Below are positions 45,693 to 55,880 of a DNA stretch of 64,000 nucleotides, piece after piece. Each line of letters opens with the position of its first letter. Positions within the stretch are counted from its first letter, which is position 1. The notes under the pieces were generated by a model. The model was not told the DNA's origin and made no database searches. It saw nothing but the letters and a program-made list of their open reading frames with translations. The translations under genes and the position numbers were made by a program. Origin of the DNA: Photobacterium proteolyticum (GTDB lineage Bacteria; Pseudomonadota; Gammaproteobacteria; Enterobacterales; Vibrionaceae); assembly GCF_001939735.1 (NCBI RefSeq), contig NZ_MJIL01000083.1, forward strand, positions 57,003 to 121,002, in the 5' to 3' direction.

Positions 45693-46790
45693 TTATGAAG
45701 GGTAGATAGCCCCCAGGCAAGTTAGCTGGTTGGCTCCTGTCACTTCCGGGAGGTTGCCGGGTAGTTGATGCAGGGTACGGTAAGCCAACCAGGCGAATGC
45801 CATGGCTTCCATATTATCTATATCTACCCCGCGCTCGGCCGTTGTTATAACCGTCCAATCTGGCAAGAGCTCTGCGAGTCTTTGCATGAGCAGAGGGTTG
45901 TGAGCCCCGCCGCCACAGACCAGTAGTTCGCCAGGTACTTCAGAACGGACATCATTGGCAATGGTGACGCCTGTCAGCTCTGCCAGAGTACGTTGCACAT
46001 CTTCTGCTTTAACGTTGAACTTAGCGAGGTGGTTATCAAGCCAAGTTAGGTTGAACAGTTCACGGCCCGTGCTTTTGGGGGCTGAAAGGGCGAAAAACGT
46101 ATCACTTAGCATTGATTTCAGCAGTGTCGGGTGAACGACTCCGGATTGTGCCCAGGCTCCGTTTTTATCGTAGCGCTGCCCCTTGTGCTTGTGGATCCAG
46201 GCGTCCATCAACATGTTGCCGGGTCCTGTATCAAAACCGGTAACCGGTTTATCGGGTGTCAGGATGGTGATGTTGGATATACCACCAATGTTGAGCACAA
46301 CCCGGGTGAGGTCCGGCTGGCTGAATAGCTGTTGATGAAAAGCCGGGACCAGCGGTGCGCCCTGGCCGCCGTAGGCCATATCTTTACGGCGAAAATCGGC
46401 TACTGTAGTAATGCCTGTTTTGGCCGAGATAATGTTGGCATCGCCAAGCTGCATGGTGAAGGCATAGGTTGACTCAGGAGAGTGATAGACCGTTTGTCCA
46501 TGACTACCAACTGCGGCGATGGTTGCCGGATCAACGTTTGCTTTTTTCAGGAGCGCGAGGACGGCATCGGCGAACAGATGCCCGAGGCGATGATCGAGCT
46601 CGCCGATCGCTTTTAAGTTGGTTGGCTGACCCATACAAACATCTAAAAGGGACTGTTTAAGGTTCTCACCCATAGGAAAAGCATGTTCGCAAAGTAACTC
46701 TATTTTGCTGCCGTTAATGTCGACTAAAACGGTATCAACACCATCCATGCTGGTTCCGGACATAATTCCAATGTAACGTTCAGATCCCAT
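45693..46790 (-). CDS. anmK: Anhydro-N-acetylmuramic acid kinase AnmK
   Basis: A 365-residue kinase of the ASKHA fold that opens and phosphorylates 1,6-anhydro-MurNAc from recycled peptidoglycan, giving MurNAc 6-phosphate. It starts MGSERYIGIMSGTSMDGVD at 46790; a frame extension to 46853 lacks family sequence. The GTSMDG loop, GSHGQTVYHSPE and CGGGAHNPLLM match the family. It lies downstream of malZ on the same strand, with a 136-base gap that contains a 12-pair stem-loop, so the two may be separate units. Confidence 0.95.
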   Translation of the reverse strand: MGSERYIGIMSGTSMDGVDTVLVDINGSKIELLCEHAFPMGENLKQSLLDVCMGQPTNLKAIGELDHRLGHLFADAVLALLKKANVDPATIAAVGSHGQTVYHSPESTYAFTMQLGDANIISAKTGITTVADFRRKDMAYGGQGAPLVPAFHQQLFSQPDLTRVVLNIGGISNITILTPDKPVTGFDTGPGNMLMDAWIHKHKGQRYDKNGAWAQSGVVHPTLLKSMLSDTFFALSAPKSTGRELFNLTWLDNHLAKFNVKAEDVQRTLAELTGVTIANDVRSEVPGELLVCGGGAHNPLLMQRLAELLPDWTVITTAERGVDIDNMEAMAFAWLAYRTLHQLPGNLPEVTGANQLTCLGAIYPS

Positions 46791-46871
46791 TATTGCCTCG
46801 GTTATGTGCAGGGTATAAGTCCTATATTTACATGGAACTAAGAAGCACGGCAAACCTTATTGGGTAGGCTG

Positions 46872-46902
46872 CACCGGCTAATCCAGGTTAGATTAGCCGG
46901 TG
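46872..46902 (-). terminator. Strong stem-loop between malZ and anmK, no T run
   Basis: CACCGGCTAATC-CAGGTTA-GATTAGCCGGTG, a perfect 12-pair stem 25 bases beyond the malZ stop. There is no T run, so it may be a Rho-type stop, an mRNA stability element or a processing site rather than a classical terminator. Confidence 0.45.
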
Positions 46903-46926
46903 TGGTAGGTTAACAGGTTCGGAAGG

Positions 46927-48780
46927 TTAGACGAGGCTCAGCAATAAGCCTTCTTTACCGGCCAGAGTAAGTGTGAGTATGCCTTGTTTTGATTGCCATT
47001 CGTCGCCAGTAAGCAGATCCTTAAGTTGAGCATCTTCGATACCCAGTTGCCAGACGGGAACTTCAATCGTCCTGGCATGCTCACTGTTGTTCATCAGGCA
47101 GACGGTAATCTCATCACCTAGCGTTCTGGCAAATGCGAGCTGCTTGTGCTCGGCAACGAGCCATTGGATACTGCCTTCCTGCAGGGAGTGATGATTTTTG
47201 CGAATAGCGATTAGCTGTTTGAGGAAGCTAAACATCGCGTGAGGCTTTTCGGTTCGCTCCCACGGGAAACAACGGCGATTGTCAGGATCCTGTCCGCCTT
47301 CAAGTGCCACTTCTGTTCCGTAGTAAATACAAGGTGTGCCGACATAGGCAAATAGCATTAACAATGCCAGTTGCATGGTTTCCTGATCGTCTTCCAGCAT
47401 GGTCAGGAAGCGCATCGTATCGTGGCTATCCAATTGGTTAAGCTGGGAAAGCTGATTGAGCCAAGGCATTTTGCTACGGGCCTCGTTGAGCCAGTCGACC
47501 AGTTCGTCGGCATCAATTTGGCAGTTGTGGTAGGCAATGTCTTTGTGGGCAAAAAAAGCACGGATCGGGTGGGCGAAACCGTAGTAGTTCATTGCGCCAT
47601 CTTCCTGATCGCCCTGGAGCCATTGACTTGCCTCGAAGAAATGCTCGCCAAGTACATAACAGTCAGGATTTTCAGATTTGGCCGATTGACGAAACGCTTT
47701 GACATAGTGGGCGTTGTTGGTTGCACCAGCGCCTTCACCCAGCATGTGAATAACGTCAAATCGCCATGCATCGATATTGTACGGCGGGCGAAGCCAGTGC
47801 TTGATGACGGCATCTTGTCCTGAGTAGATGTATTCCTGAACTTCAGGATTAGAGAAGTTGAGCTTTGGCAGGCTTGAAATTCCGTTCCAGCCGATGTAAT
47901 CGTTGCTGTCTCCGCTAAATTGATAGTAATGACGATACTTCGATTCAGGGTGATTATACGCACCGGCTTCATCCTGGTTCTTTTGGTACATATCGAACCA
48001 AGGGTGATTGACTGAGGTGTGGTTGTACACGGCATCAAGCATGATCTTCATGTTGCGTTGATGCAGGTCGGCGACCATCTCGGCGAATTGCTCATTGGTT
48101 CCCAGGTGTGGGTCAACGTTCCTATAATCGGTCGTATCGTATTTGTGGTTGCTGGGAGCAGAGAAGATCGGATTAAGGTACAGGGCGGTAATGCCTAGAT
48201 CTTCGAAGTAATCGAATTTTTCGTGAATGCCCTTGAGATCGCCGCCGTAAAACTCGTTCGGGCCATTGCTGCCGTGTGGCGAAACGGGTTCTCCCCATTC
48301 CTTGGCAATAGTTGGTCTCTCATTACCTCTGAGGCAATATTCATCGGTTTTGACACTGATTGTCGGATCACCGTTTGCAAAACGATCGGGGAAGATTTGA
48401 TAGAAAACCTGTTCTTTTACCCAGGCTGGTGGCTGATCGTCTTTGTTGTACTTGAAGTGGGCCTCTTTGCCGGGAACGCGTGGCGATACTCCGTTACCGT
48501 GTAACCACCACTGGCGACTGTTCTGCATTACCTTAAAACAGTAGTGGGTTAACGATTTATCTGAGTTTAATGGAATTTCACCATGCCAGTATTGAAGCCT
48601 GCCATTGGTGCTGCCGCGTACCATATCAACAAGCATTTCCTCGTTGTCGGGTTCACAGCGAATAAATATAGCAGAGATAAGTAGGTCAGATTCGCTGACA
48701 AGCGTCAGCTTCAAGTTGTGCTCAGAGCGCGTTACCCAAGCCGTATCTTGACCGTGATATAAGTAGGGTGTCTTCATCAT
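46927..48780 (-). CDS. malZ: Maltodextrin glucosidase MalZ (glycoside hydrolase family 13)
   Basis: A 617-residue cytosolic GH13 enzyme. An N-terminal beta domain (1-115) precedes the catalytic barrel, which starts PAWVKEQVFYQIFPDRFANG. The catalytic residues are visible: nucleophile in DAWRFDVIHMLGEG, acid/base in CYVLGEHFFEA and the third aspartate in LDSHDTMRFL; LDAVYNHTSVNH is a conserved region I. It removes glucose from the reducing end of maltodextrins. It is not near other mal genes here. anmK follows on the same strand after a stem-loop. Two ATG codons lie together at the start; either could be used. Confidence 0.92.
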   Translation of the reverse strand: MMKTPYLYHGQDTAWVTRSEHNLKLTLVSESDLLISAIFIRCEPDNEEMLVDMVRGSTNGRLQYWHGEIPLNSDKSLTHYCFKVMQNSRQWWLHGNGVSPRVPGKEAHFKYNKDDQPPAWVKEQVFYQIFPDRFANGDPTISVKTDEYCLRGNERPTIAKEWGEPVSPHGSNGPNEFYGGDLKGIHEKFDYFEDLGITALYLNPIFSAPSNHKYDTTDYRNVDPHLGTNEQFAEMVADLHQRNMKIMLDAVYNHTSVNHPWFDMYQKNQDEAGAYNHPESKYRHYYQFSGDSNDYIGWNGISSLPKLNFSNPEVQEYIYSGQDAVIKHWLRPPYNIDAWRFDVIHMLGEGAGATNNAHYVKAFRQSAKSENPDCYVLGEHFFEASQWLQGDQEDGAMNYYGFAHPIRAFFAHKDIAYHNCQIDADELVDWLNEARSKMPWLNQLSQLNQLDSHDTMRFLTMLEDDQETMQLALLMLFAYVGTPCIYYGTEVALEGGQDPDNRRCFPWERTEKPHAMFSFLKQLIAIRKNHHSLQEGSIQWLVAEHKQLAFARTLGDEITVCLMNNSEHARTIEVPVWQLGIEDAQLKDLLTGDEWQSKQGILTLTLAGKEGLLLSLV

Positions 48781-48933
48781 TGTTATAACTGGCCAGTTGG
48801 AAGGTCAATGGGTAACAAGATACTGCTTCAAGCACAAAAAAAAATCAGCCTTCGTCAAAAAATGCGACGGCGTAGACGAGAGGCGTAGAGCGGTTATGCT
48901 TACTCGGTATCTTGATGTGTCGGCAGTATAAGT

Positions 48934-49377
48934 TTAAATGGCGCAGCGGCTTTGACGGTATGTCATTTCTCGCTGACGGAGTGGCATTTTGTCGACCAAG
49001 TCGGTGATATGCCGCCAGTTGGTTTCTTCCCCCCAGCGATGTTTCTCAAGACCGTCTTTGCCAATCAGGATTGCAGTGTGGCTATCTTGGGTAATGTTAT
49101 ATTTTTGCTGAAGAAAGCGGATATCTTCAGGGCTGAACAAGTCTTCGGGTTGGTTGAAGCCATCACGGGTAATAATGATAGTTACGATATCTCTTTCCTG
49201 TAATAGGCAGTCGTTCATTAGCGTTTGTTTCATGAATTCTTGTACGTACTGATCTTTTTCGGGAGCAAAGAAAAGAATACTGCGGTGGTTCCAGTGCAGA
49301 GAATCCAGAGGGTAAGAGGCAACACTGGTCGAACAGAGAATAACGGCTGAGTATAAGCAACTAATCAGAGCTTTCAT
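48934..49377 (-). CDS. DUF4174 domain secreted protein
   Basis: A 147-residue protein with a signal peptide (1-20, cleavage likely after SVA). The mature part starts SYPLDSLHWNHRSILFFAPE, a DUF4174 feature, with later TIIITRDGFNQPEDLF and AILIGKDGLEKHRWG. DUF4174 proteins have a thioredoxin-like fold without the CxxC pair, and none is present here; their function is unknown. Probably periplasmic. It stands upstream of malZ on the same strand with a 153-base gap, and I see no functional link. Confidence 0.8.
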   Translation of the reverse strand: MKALISCLYSAVILCSTSVASYPLDSLHWNHRSILFFAPEKDQYVQEFMKQTLMNDCLLQERDIVTIIITRDGFNQPEDLFSPEDIRFLQQKYNITQDSHTAILIGKDGLEKHRWGEETNWRHITDLVDKMPLRQREMTYRQSRCAI

Positions 49378-49581
49378 GTTAGCTCTCCTGCTCCCGGTTA
49401 TACCATAGGAGAGTGGGTTGTATTGGTATCAATATAAACGGCAGTTATGTCAGATTGGATCAATCGTGTGTCTGCCGCCTAGTATCAAAGCCATAAGTAC
49501 TAAAACCAGTATAGTCTATGGCTTGAGAACCTCATTTAGATGATTATGTGCTGTGTCGGCCCTTATGGTAAGGCAATGTGG

Positions 49582-50505
49582 CTAATGAACTGTGTACTGG
49601 TATAAATGTTCCGAGACGTAGTCAATAAATACCCGAAGACGAGCAGGCATAAACTTGGTTTGGGCAAATTGCAGTGCAATATCGCCCTGGTAATTTCCTT
49701 TGATTGTCCAGTCACTAAGCACTTCAGTTACTGTTCCTTCTTCAAGCGGTTTCTTGATCACGAAGTCTGGGAAAATGCCGATCCCCAATCCATCAAGCAC
49801 TCCTCTCAGGCGCATTTGTGAATGGTTAACAGCGTAGCGACCGGTGACGGGTATGGTGTGGAATTCATCACCTTTAACAAAGTCCCAGATATGATCCGTG
49901 GCTGTTTCGCCAAGGAAAATACAATCGTGCTGAAGTAAATCGGTTGGAACGATAGGGGTACCACGTCGATCCAAGTAGTCAGGGCTGGCACAAAGGCTCA
50001 AGCTTACCTTGCCAATTTGCTTTAGTACCAAACCTTCAGTTGGTTTTTCTGTCAAACGGAAGACGACGTCGATGCCTTCTGAAACGAGGTCTATATCACC
50101 ATCTGATGCTTTGAGCTTGAGTTGAATATCGGGGTACTTGGTGAGAAAAGGGGTCACCAGAGGCTGGAGCACGATACTTAAAAATGCCTTAGGGGCCGCC
50201 ACCGTCAGTGCACCAGAGGGCGTTGTATGCTCCGAGCTGGTGAACTCGACAACTTGTTTGGTTGCGTCAATCATCGCGCAGCATTGATCATAGATCCCTT
50301 TACCCGATTCGGTGATCACGAGTTTTCGGGTTGTGCGCTCAAGAAGTTTGGCTGAAAGCGTGTGTTCGAGACGCGAGAGCTGTTTGCTCAGTGCCGATGG
50401 GGTGACCCCTAATTTTTTTGCAGCGGCTGTGAAGCTGCCTTCATCGACAACAATTTTAAAAACAGCCAGTTCCGGCATAAGGGCAATCAGTTTATTTGTG
50501 TCCAT
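49582..50505 (-). CDS. LysR-family regulator, divergent from kbl-tdh
   Basis: A 307-residue LysR-type regulator. The helix-turn-helix is at about 20-70 (SFTAAAKKLGVTPSALSKQL), and the effector domain about 95-300 begins GALTVAAPKAFLSIVLQPLV. It has the CrgA/DsdC-like length. It is divergent from kbl across 190 bases and may therefore regulate threonine breakdown, though LysR control of kbl-tdh is not something I can confirm from the sequence. The ligand is unknown. Confidence 0.9.
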   Translation of the reverse strand: MDTNKLIALMPELAVFKIVVDEGSFTAAAKKLGVTPSALSKQLSRLEHTLSAKLLERTTRKLVITESGKGIYDQCCAMIDATKQVVEFTSSEHTTPSGALTVAAPKAFLSIVLQPLVTPFLTKYPDIQLKLKASDGDIDLVSEGIDVVFRLTEKPTEGLVLKQIGKVSLSLCASPDYLDRRGTPIVPTDLLQHDCIFLGETATDHIWDFVKGDEFHTIPVTGRYAVNHSQMRLRGVLDGLGIGIFPDFVIKKPLEEGTVTEVLSDWTIKGNYQGDIALQFAQTKFMPARLRVFIDYVSEHLYQYTVH

Positions 50506-50695
50506 AGTTCAACAGTCCTTTTCCAGGTCAGGGGATAATAGTCTGAATGCGCTTGAATTAGAATGGATAGAGTTCAAACATCCTGTTAATTGAACATTTT
50601 TTTAGTCAGATCTCCTAACCTGATTATATGGATTATCGTCTGGCGAATGCATGCTTAAACATACATTCGCTACAGTCATAATTGAGAGGAACATC

Positions 50696-51889
50696 ATGTC
50701 AGCTGCATTCTACGACCAAATCAAACAGCAAATCGAACAAGTAAAAGCTGAAGGTTTATACAAATCAGAACGTGTTATTACATCAGCGCAAAAAGCTGCT
50801 GTTTCTATCCAAACTGGCGAAGAAGTTTTAAACTTCTGTGCAAACAACTATTTGGGCCTTGCTAACCATCCTGATCTGATTGAAGCCGCTAAAGCCGGTA
50901 TGGATCATCACGGTTTCGGTATGGCCTCAGTTCGCTTTATCTGTGGTACGCAGGATTCTCACAAAGAGCTAGAGCAAAAATTGTCTAACTTCCTGGGCAT
51001 GGAAGATACAATTCTTTATACTTCTTGTTTCGATGCCAATGCGGGTTTGTTCGAAACAATTCTTGGTGCAGAAGATGCCATTATTTCTGATGCGTTGAAC
51101 CACGCTTCAATCATCGATGGTGTTCGTCTGTGTAAAGCGAAGCGTTTCCGCTACGCAAACAACAACATGCAAGAGCTGGAAGAACAGCTAATCGCCGCAA
51201 ACGAAGCGGGTGTACGTCACAAGCTGATTGTGACTGACGGTGTGTTCTCGATGGACGGTGTTGTAGCCAACCTGCCTGCTATCTGTGACCTGGCTGACAA
51301 GTACGATGCGCTAGTAATGGTTGATGACTCTCACGCTGTGGGTTTCATGGGCGCAAATGGTCGCGGTACACATGAATACCACGATGTTATCGATCGTATC
51401 GATATCATCACTGGTACCTTGGGTAAAGCGATGGGCGGTGCTTCAGGCGGTTATACTTCTGGTAAGAAAGAAGTGATTGACTGGCTACGTCAGCGTTCTC
51501 GTCCGTACCTGTTCTCTAACTCAGTCGCACCAGCTATCGTTTCTGCGTCAATCCGAGTTCTGGATCTATTGGAAGAAAGTGGTTCGCTACGTGACCAGCT
51601 ATGGGACAACGCAGCGCACTTCCGTGCTCGTATGGAAGCGGCTGGCTTCACCATGGGCGGTGCAGATCACGCAATCATTCCAATTATGCTGGGTGATGCG
51701 AAAGTGGCTGCTGAGTTTGCAGAGCGTGCTCTGGCTAAAGGCATCTACGTGATTGGCTTCTCGTTCCCTGTTGTTCCAAAGGGACAGGCACGTATCCGTA
51801 CTCAGATGTCTGCTGCGCATAACCGTGAACAGCTAGACAAAGCTATCGATGCCTTCATCGAAGTTGGCAAAGACATGGGTATCATCTAA
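50696..51889 (+). CDS. kbl: Glycine C-acetyltransferase (2-amino-3-ketobutyrate CoA ligase)
   Basis: A 397-residue PLP enzyme splitting 2-amino-3-oxobutyrate with CoA into glycine and acetyl-CoA, the second step of threonine breakdown. I chose the ATG at 50696 ([15 protein letters not shown]) with GAGAGG upstream over the earlier ATG at 50651. The PLP lysine is in [15 protein letters not shown], and the cofactor-binding motifs [13 protein letters not shown] and [11 protein letters not shown] are present. tdh follows on the same strand after a 123-base gap that holds a weak GAGCGGG/CCCGCT stem, possibly an internal attenuator. Confidence 0.96.
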   Translation: MSAAFYDQIKQQIEQVKAEGLYKSERVITSAQKAAVSIQTGEEVLNFCANNYLGLANHPDLIEAAKAGMDHHGFGMASVRFICGTQDSHKELEQKLSNFLGMEDTILYTSCFDANAGLFETILGAEDAIISDALNHASIIDGVRLCKAKRFRYANNNMQELEEQLIAANEAGVRHKLIVTDGVFSMDGVVANLPAICDLADKYDALVMVDDSHAVGFMGANGRGTHEYHDVIDRIDIITGTLGKAMGGASGGYTSGKKEVIDWLRQRSRPYLFSNSVAPAIVSASIRVLDLLEESGSLRDQLWDNAAHFRARMEAAGFTMGGADHAIIPIMLGDAKVAAEFAERALAKGIYVIGFSFPVVPKGQARIRTQMSAAHNREQLDKAIDAFIEVGKDMGII

Positions 51890-52012
51890 TTGCCATCTGT
51901 CGCGATAGCGAGCTAATGCAACAACAGGAGCGGGTAGAATGTACTCGAATAAAAATAGTGGTAGCCCGCTTCTGAATATTTCACTGCAATACTATTTGTT
52001 GAGATAAAGGTC

Positions 52013-53044
52013 ATGAAAATTAAAGCTCTTTCTAAACTAAAGCCTGAAGAAGGCATCTGGATGACTGAAGTGGACAAGCCTGAGCTTGGTCACAATGATC
52101 TGCTAATCCGTATCAAGAAAACAGCCATTTGCGGTACTGACGTTCATATCTACAACTGGGATGAATGGTCACAAAAAACAATCCCTGTCCCTATGGTTGT
52201 TGGTCATGAGTACGTAGGTGAAGTTGTTGGTATCGGCCAGGAAGTGCGCGGCTTTGAAATCGGTGACCGTGTTTCTGGCGAAGGTCATATCACATGTGGC
52301 CACTGCCGTAACTGTCGTGGTGGCCGTACTCACCTTTGTCGTAACACAACAGGTGTTGGCGTAAACCGTGAAGGTGCGTTTGCTGAGTACCTGGTGATCC
52401 CTGCATTCAACGCATTTAAGATCCCTGATGAAATCTCTGATGATCTTGCTTCAATTTTCGACCCGTTTGGTAATGCGGTACACACTGCACTTTCATTCGA
52501 CCTTGTTGGTGAAGATGTATTAATCACAGGTGCAGGCCCGATTGGTATCATGGCCGCTGCTGTTGCGAAGCACGTAGGTGCCCGTCATGTTGTTATCACT
52601 GATGTTAACGACTACCGTTTGGATCTGGCTCGTGAAATGGGTGTCACCCGTGCAGTGAACGTGGCTAACGAGAAGCTTGAAGATGTGATGGCCGAGCTTG
52701 GCATGACAGAAGGCTTCGATGTCGGTCTTGAAATGTCTGGTAACCCATCGGCGTTCAACAGCATGCTAACTGGCATGAACCACGGCGGTAAGATTGCACT
52801 GCTGGGTATTCCACCATCAGACATGGGTATCGACTGGAACCAGGTAATCTTCAAGGGCCTGATCATCAAAGGTATCTACGGACGTGAAATGTTTGAAACT
52901 TGGTACAAGATGGCAAGCCTGATCCAATCTGGCCTGGATCTGAACCCAATCATCACTCACCACTACAAGATTGATGACTTCCAGCAGGGCTTCGATGTAA
53001 TGCGCTCTGGTATGTCAGGTAAAGTGATTCTTGACTGGGAATAA
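52013..53044 (+). CDS. tdh: L-threonine 3-dehydrogenase
   Basis: A 343-residue NAD-dependent medium-chain dehydrogenase that oxidises threonine to 2-amino-3-oxobutyrate, the substrate of Kbl. Catalytic zinc ligands lie in [15 protein letters not shown] and [10 protein letters not shown]; the four structural-zinc cysteines are in [15 protein letters not shown]; the NAD fold has [18 protein letters not shown]. It shares an operon and pathway with kbl, so threonine gives glycine and acetyl-CoA. A strong terminator follows 26 bases beyond the stop. Confidence 0.97.
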   Translation: MKIKALSKLKPEEGIWMTEVDKPELGHNDLLIRIKKTAICGTDVHIYNWDEWSQKTIPVPMVVGHEYVGEVVGIGQEVRGFEIGDRVSGEGHITCGHCRNCRGGRTHLCRNTTGVGVNREGAFAEYLVIPAFNAFKIPDEISDDLASIFDPFGNAVHTALSFDLVGEDVLITGAGPIGIMAAAVAKHVGARHVVITDVNDYRLDLAREMGVTRAVNVANEKLEDVMAELGMTEGFDVGLEMSGNPSAFNSMLTGMNHGGKIALLGIPPSDMGIDWNQVIFKGLIIKGIYGREMFETWYKMASLIQSGLDLNPIITHHYKIDDFQQGFDVMRSGMSGKVILDWE

Positions 53045-53070
53045 TCGATAAGTCGATAGTTTCTATTGTA

Positions 53071-53099
53071 AAAAAGCGCTGTTAATCAGCGCTTTTTTT
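53071..53099 (+). terminator. Rho-independent terminator of kbl-tdh
   Basis: AAAAAGCGCTG-TTAAT-CAGCGCTTTTTTT. The A run on its left makes it usable also from the convergent flippase gene. Confidence 0.9.
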
Positions 53100-53110
53100 A
53101 TGCCTGCGAA

Positions 53111-54532
53111 TTAGTTGGCTGAAAAATTTAAGCGAGAAGGCGTTATGCTGGGGAAAACCTTTATGCTGATAAGCAGTACAAGCATAGAAAGGCTTAAGAA
53201 CCCACCAACAATTAGCTGTGCCCAGAGGTTGAGGGCAGGGTATATCACTTGGCTGATGCCGTATAACGCAGCCCCGATCAGTACACAGGCCAGCCAGTCG
53301 GAATGGCGGTAGGGCAGTGAAAGCTTCGTTTGGCTAAAGTAGTAAAACAGCGCTAAACGAACGGTATAGACACCTGCCAGAACAAACACGGCTGCCCATA
53401 TGCTGTATTGCGGGATGAGCAACCAGTATCCTGCAACTGCCAAGGCAGAACATAACCACTGGATCCACATCTGGCATTGGCTGGAATCACCGCTGAAGCA
53501 GCCAAGGTTTAATAGGTCGCTGGCGTTTTTCAGTGCGCTCACCAGAATCAGGCCAACAACGATATTGGCGGCGAGATGGTAGTCTGCGGGTAAGAAGAGG
53601 TAGATGAAGCTCGGTACGGTCAGTATTAGAGATACGGCGAAGAATATTCCCAGGTTAGTGCCAAGGATCGCGTTCCTTGCGCACAGCTCACGCCCTTGTT
53701 CCTGTTGTAACATTTTGATTCGGTTGGGGTACCACCATAGCGCGAAGGGTTGCATCAGTAACGCGCATATCATGGCAAATTTAGCGGCTATCGCGTAGAC
53801 AGCTAGTGTATCAACACCGACCTTATCAGCGAGCACCCAGCGGTCCAGTCCGGTAATGGCAAATAACCCAATATTGCTGATAACGAACGGCACACTGTAC
53901 TTTAGTAGCGGTAAGGAGTAGCCCAAATAGGCACTACCTGCCATTTGTGCCCATTGGAATTTGAGCAGGAAGAAAAGTAACAGTACGCTTGAGCAGGCTC
54001 CGGCAATCAGTAAGGCATCAATGCCATAACCAGCTTCCAGTAAGATGATAATAACTAATGCCTGAAAAATGGCTTTGACGACGTTGTAGATACAGAATTT
54101 TCTGGCTAGTGATTCCATACGCATCAATGTCAGCGGAATCGCAATTAATCCCTCCAGCAGGGTCGGAACGGCAATGAGTACGATTTGGTAGGGCTCAAAT
54201 TCATGGGGTAGGTTTGCCAGCAGCAAAGGCAACATCAACCAAATAAGGAAGCTAGCGACTAGTGCGACTATCAGGCTTAGTAGAAAACAGTTGGAAATCA
54301 GTTCACTGCGCTTTCGCCCGTCGCTCGGGCCGACATAACGGTACAGAGATTCAATAATACCAAAGCCGATAATGATGGTGCCGATATCTGTCAACAATAT
54401 GAGTGACTCTAGCGAACCATACTCATACGGCGTCAGTCGGGAAGTCACATATGGCATCATGAACAATGATACTCCCTTCATCATTATTATTCCGACGCCA
54501 TAATAGGCAGACTGTTTTAATGCACTCATCAT
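53111..54532 (-). CDS. Oligosaccharide flippase family protein (Wzx-like)
   Basis: A 473-residue inner-membrane protein of the polysaccharide transporter superfamily, with about 12-14 hydrophobic helices starting from SAYYGVGIIMMKGVSLFMMP. The RLTPYEYGSLESLILLTDIG segment after the first helix is typical of Wzx/RfbX flippases, which move lipid-linked oligosaccharides to the periplasm. It lies 73 bases downstream of a glycosyltransferase gene on the same strand, so the two probably share a transcript. No polymerase or chain-length gene is nearby, so this is a small or incomplete glycan locus. Confidence 0.88.
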   Translation of the reverse strand: MMSALKQSAYYGVGIIMMKGVSLFMMPYVTSRLTPYEYGSLESLILLTDIGTIIIGFGIIESLYRYVGPSDGRKRSELISNCFLLSLIVALVASFLIWLMLPLLLANLPHEFEPYQIVLIAVPTLLEGLIAIPLTLMRMESLARKFCIYNVVKAIFQALVIIILLEAGYGIDALLIAGACSSVLLLFFLLKFQWAQMAGSAYLGYSLPLLKYSVPFVISNIGLFAITGLDRWVLADKVGVDTLAVYAIAAKFAMICALLMQPFALWWYPNRIKMLQQEQGRELCARNAILGTNLGIFFAVSLILTVPSFIYLFLPADYHLAANIVVGLILVSALKNASDLLNLGCFSGDSSQCQMWIQWLCSALAVAGYWLLIPQYSIWAAVFVLAGVYTVRLALFYYFSQTKLSLPYRHSDWLACVLIGAALYGISQVIYPALNLWAQLIVGGFLSLSMLVLLISIKVFPSITPSRLNFSAN

Positions 54533-54605
54533 AAACCCTATTTAGCTATATCAATTCCCAATACATTTCTACGCTGGCGATGTCGCCAAATTGAAATGGT
54601 GACAG

Positions 54606-55559
54606 CTACTTGATCGGTACTGATTGCTTGTGCTTTTGAGATGGCATAAGGCATTTCTTCATGTCGCCGAGCGTATGTTTTACACGTCTGGTTTGGGGAT
54701 CAATCAGCAAAGAGTGGAAGTCGTGCAGCAGGGCGGTATATATATCACCTTTGGTTCTGAAATAGTCAGCATAGCCTTCTTGAAGCCTTGCCCGAGCTTG
54801 TGATAACGACTTCTTACTGATTGATGTATTACGATCCTGATAATGTGAAATAACCTCAGAGACAGAAAGCAAATTATTCCATCGCTTAGAATCTGTTTGG
54901 GTTATTGAGCCTGCTCTCATGAGATACCCGGTGTAAGAGTGCTTCAATAGTGCAACATCAAAATGCTCGCACACCTTTAACCAAAAATGCCAGTCCTCGC
55001 AATAACTCATCTCTTCATTGAAAAAGCCAATCTTTTGAAAGACAGCTTTGTTAATCATGACAGTTGATGTACCGATAATGTTGTTGGCAAAAATATCATT
55101 GAGCGGGTTGTCAAAGAAGTGAACAGTGTTCTGGTCACTATTGTACTTATTCCAGTACGCCAGACAGTCGATAATTAATTCATTGTTTTCGTTGAGGTGA
55201 TCGTAGTTGGTAAAAGTCATTCCAAGGTGTTTGTTTTCTTGATGAACTCTGACTTGTTCGGAGACTTTTCCACTGTACCAACAGTCATCGGCATCCAGAA
55301 AAGCCACGTAGTGTCCTGATGATTGTTTGATGGCGATATTTCTGGCTGATGCGGCACCGACCCCGTCTGTGTTTATGACGATAATATTGTTATGTGTTTT
55401 GCTTAGGGTAGCCAGATACTTGTCAGTGCCATCGCTGCTGTTATCGTTAACAATAAGAAGCTCGATATTTTTATAATCCTGGGCGAGAACGCTCTCAATC
55501 GCCTTAGGCAGATAAGGTAGGCAATTATATGTTGGTATGACTACAGATACTTTATCCAT
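54606..55559 (-). CDS. Family 2 glycosyltransferase
   Basis: A 317-residue GT2 enzyme with the GT-A fold. It starts SVVIPTYNCLPYLPKAIESV, has LLIVNDNSSDGTDKYL and the metal-binding ALDADDCWYSGK (residue D near 92), and a catalytic loop around MSYCEDWHFWLKV. It should add a sugar from a nucleotide donor to a growing chain at the inner face of the membrane. It is cotranscribed with the flippase and divergent from the GT4 gene across 320 bases. Confidence 0.92.
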   Translation of the reverse strand: MDKVSVVIPTYNCLPYLPKAIESVLAQDYKNIELLIVNDNSSDGTDKYLATLSKTHNNIIVINTDGVGAASARNIAIKQSSGHYVAFLDADDCWYSGKVSEQVRVHQENKHLGMTFTNYDHLNENNELIIDCLAYWNKYNSDQNTVHFFDNPLNDIFANNIIGTSTVMINKAVFQKIGFFNEEMSYCEDWHFWLKVCEHFDVALLKHSYTGYLMRAGSITQTDSKRWNNLLSVSEVISHYQDRNTSISKKSLSQARARLQEGYADYFRTKGDIYTALLHDFHSLLIDPQTRRVKHTLGDMKKCLMPSQKHKQSVPIK

Positions 55560-55880
55560 GGCTGGCTCCCTTTAGTTTTATAGGGTGAAGCAGAATTCAT
55601 ACCTAAATCGTGCGTATAGCATCAGTTGCTGAACGGCTGGTTGCTATATCATTGAATTTTATGGGTTATATTGAAAGAGGGAAGTGGTGTTTATACTGTG
55701 CTGAAGAGAGGGGGGAGTGGATGAAGTGCAGTAGATGGTGTGCCAGATGATATGTTGCTTATTGCCAGTATTTTCTTATCTGCATTGCAGAATGCGAGAA
55801 TAAACGGCCATATAATGTTGAGAAGATAGGAACAGTTATTGCTTTTCATAGTGTAAACATTTGCTATAGAGAGCGTAATA
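55560..55880. other. Divergent promoter region of the two glycosyltransferase genes
   Basis: About 320 bases upstream of both genes. I looked for an antitermination (JUMPstart/ops) element and an operator and saw neither. The minus-strand frame at 55691-55957 overlaps the GT4 start and lacks a ribosome site. Confidence 0.4.

Noticed and set aside
50506..50695. Riboswitch upstream of kbl-tdh
   Set aside because: No hairpin arrangement or known riboswitch core seen; the region is short and AT-rich.
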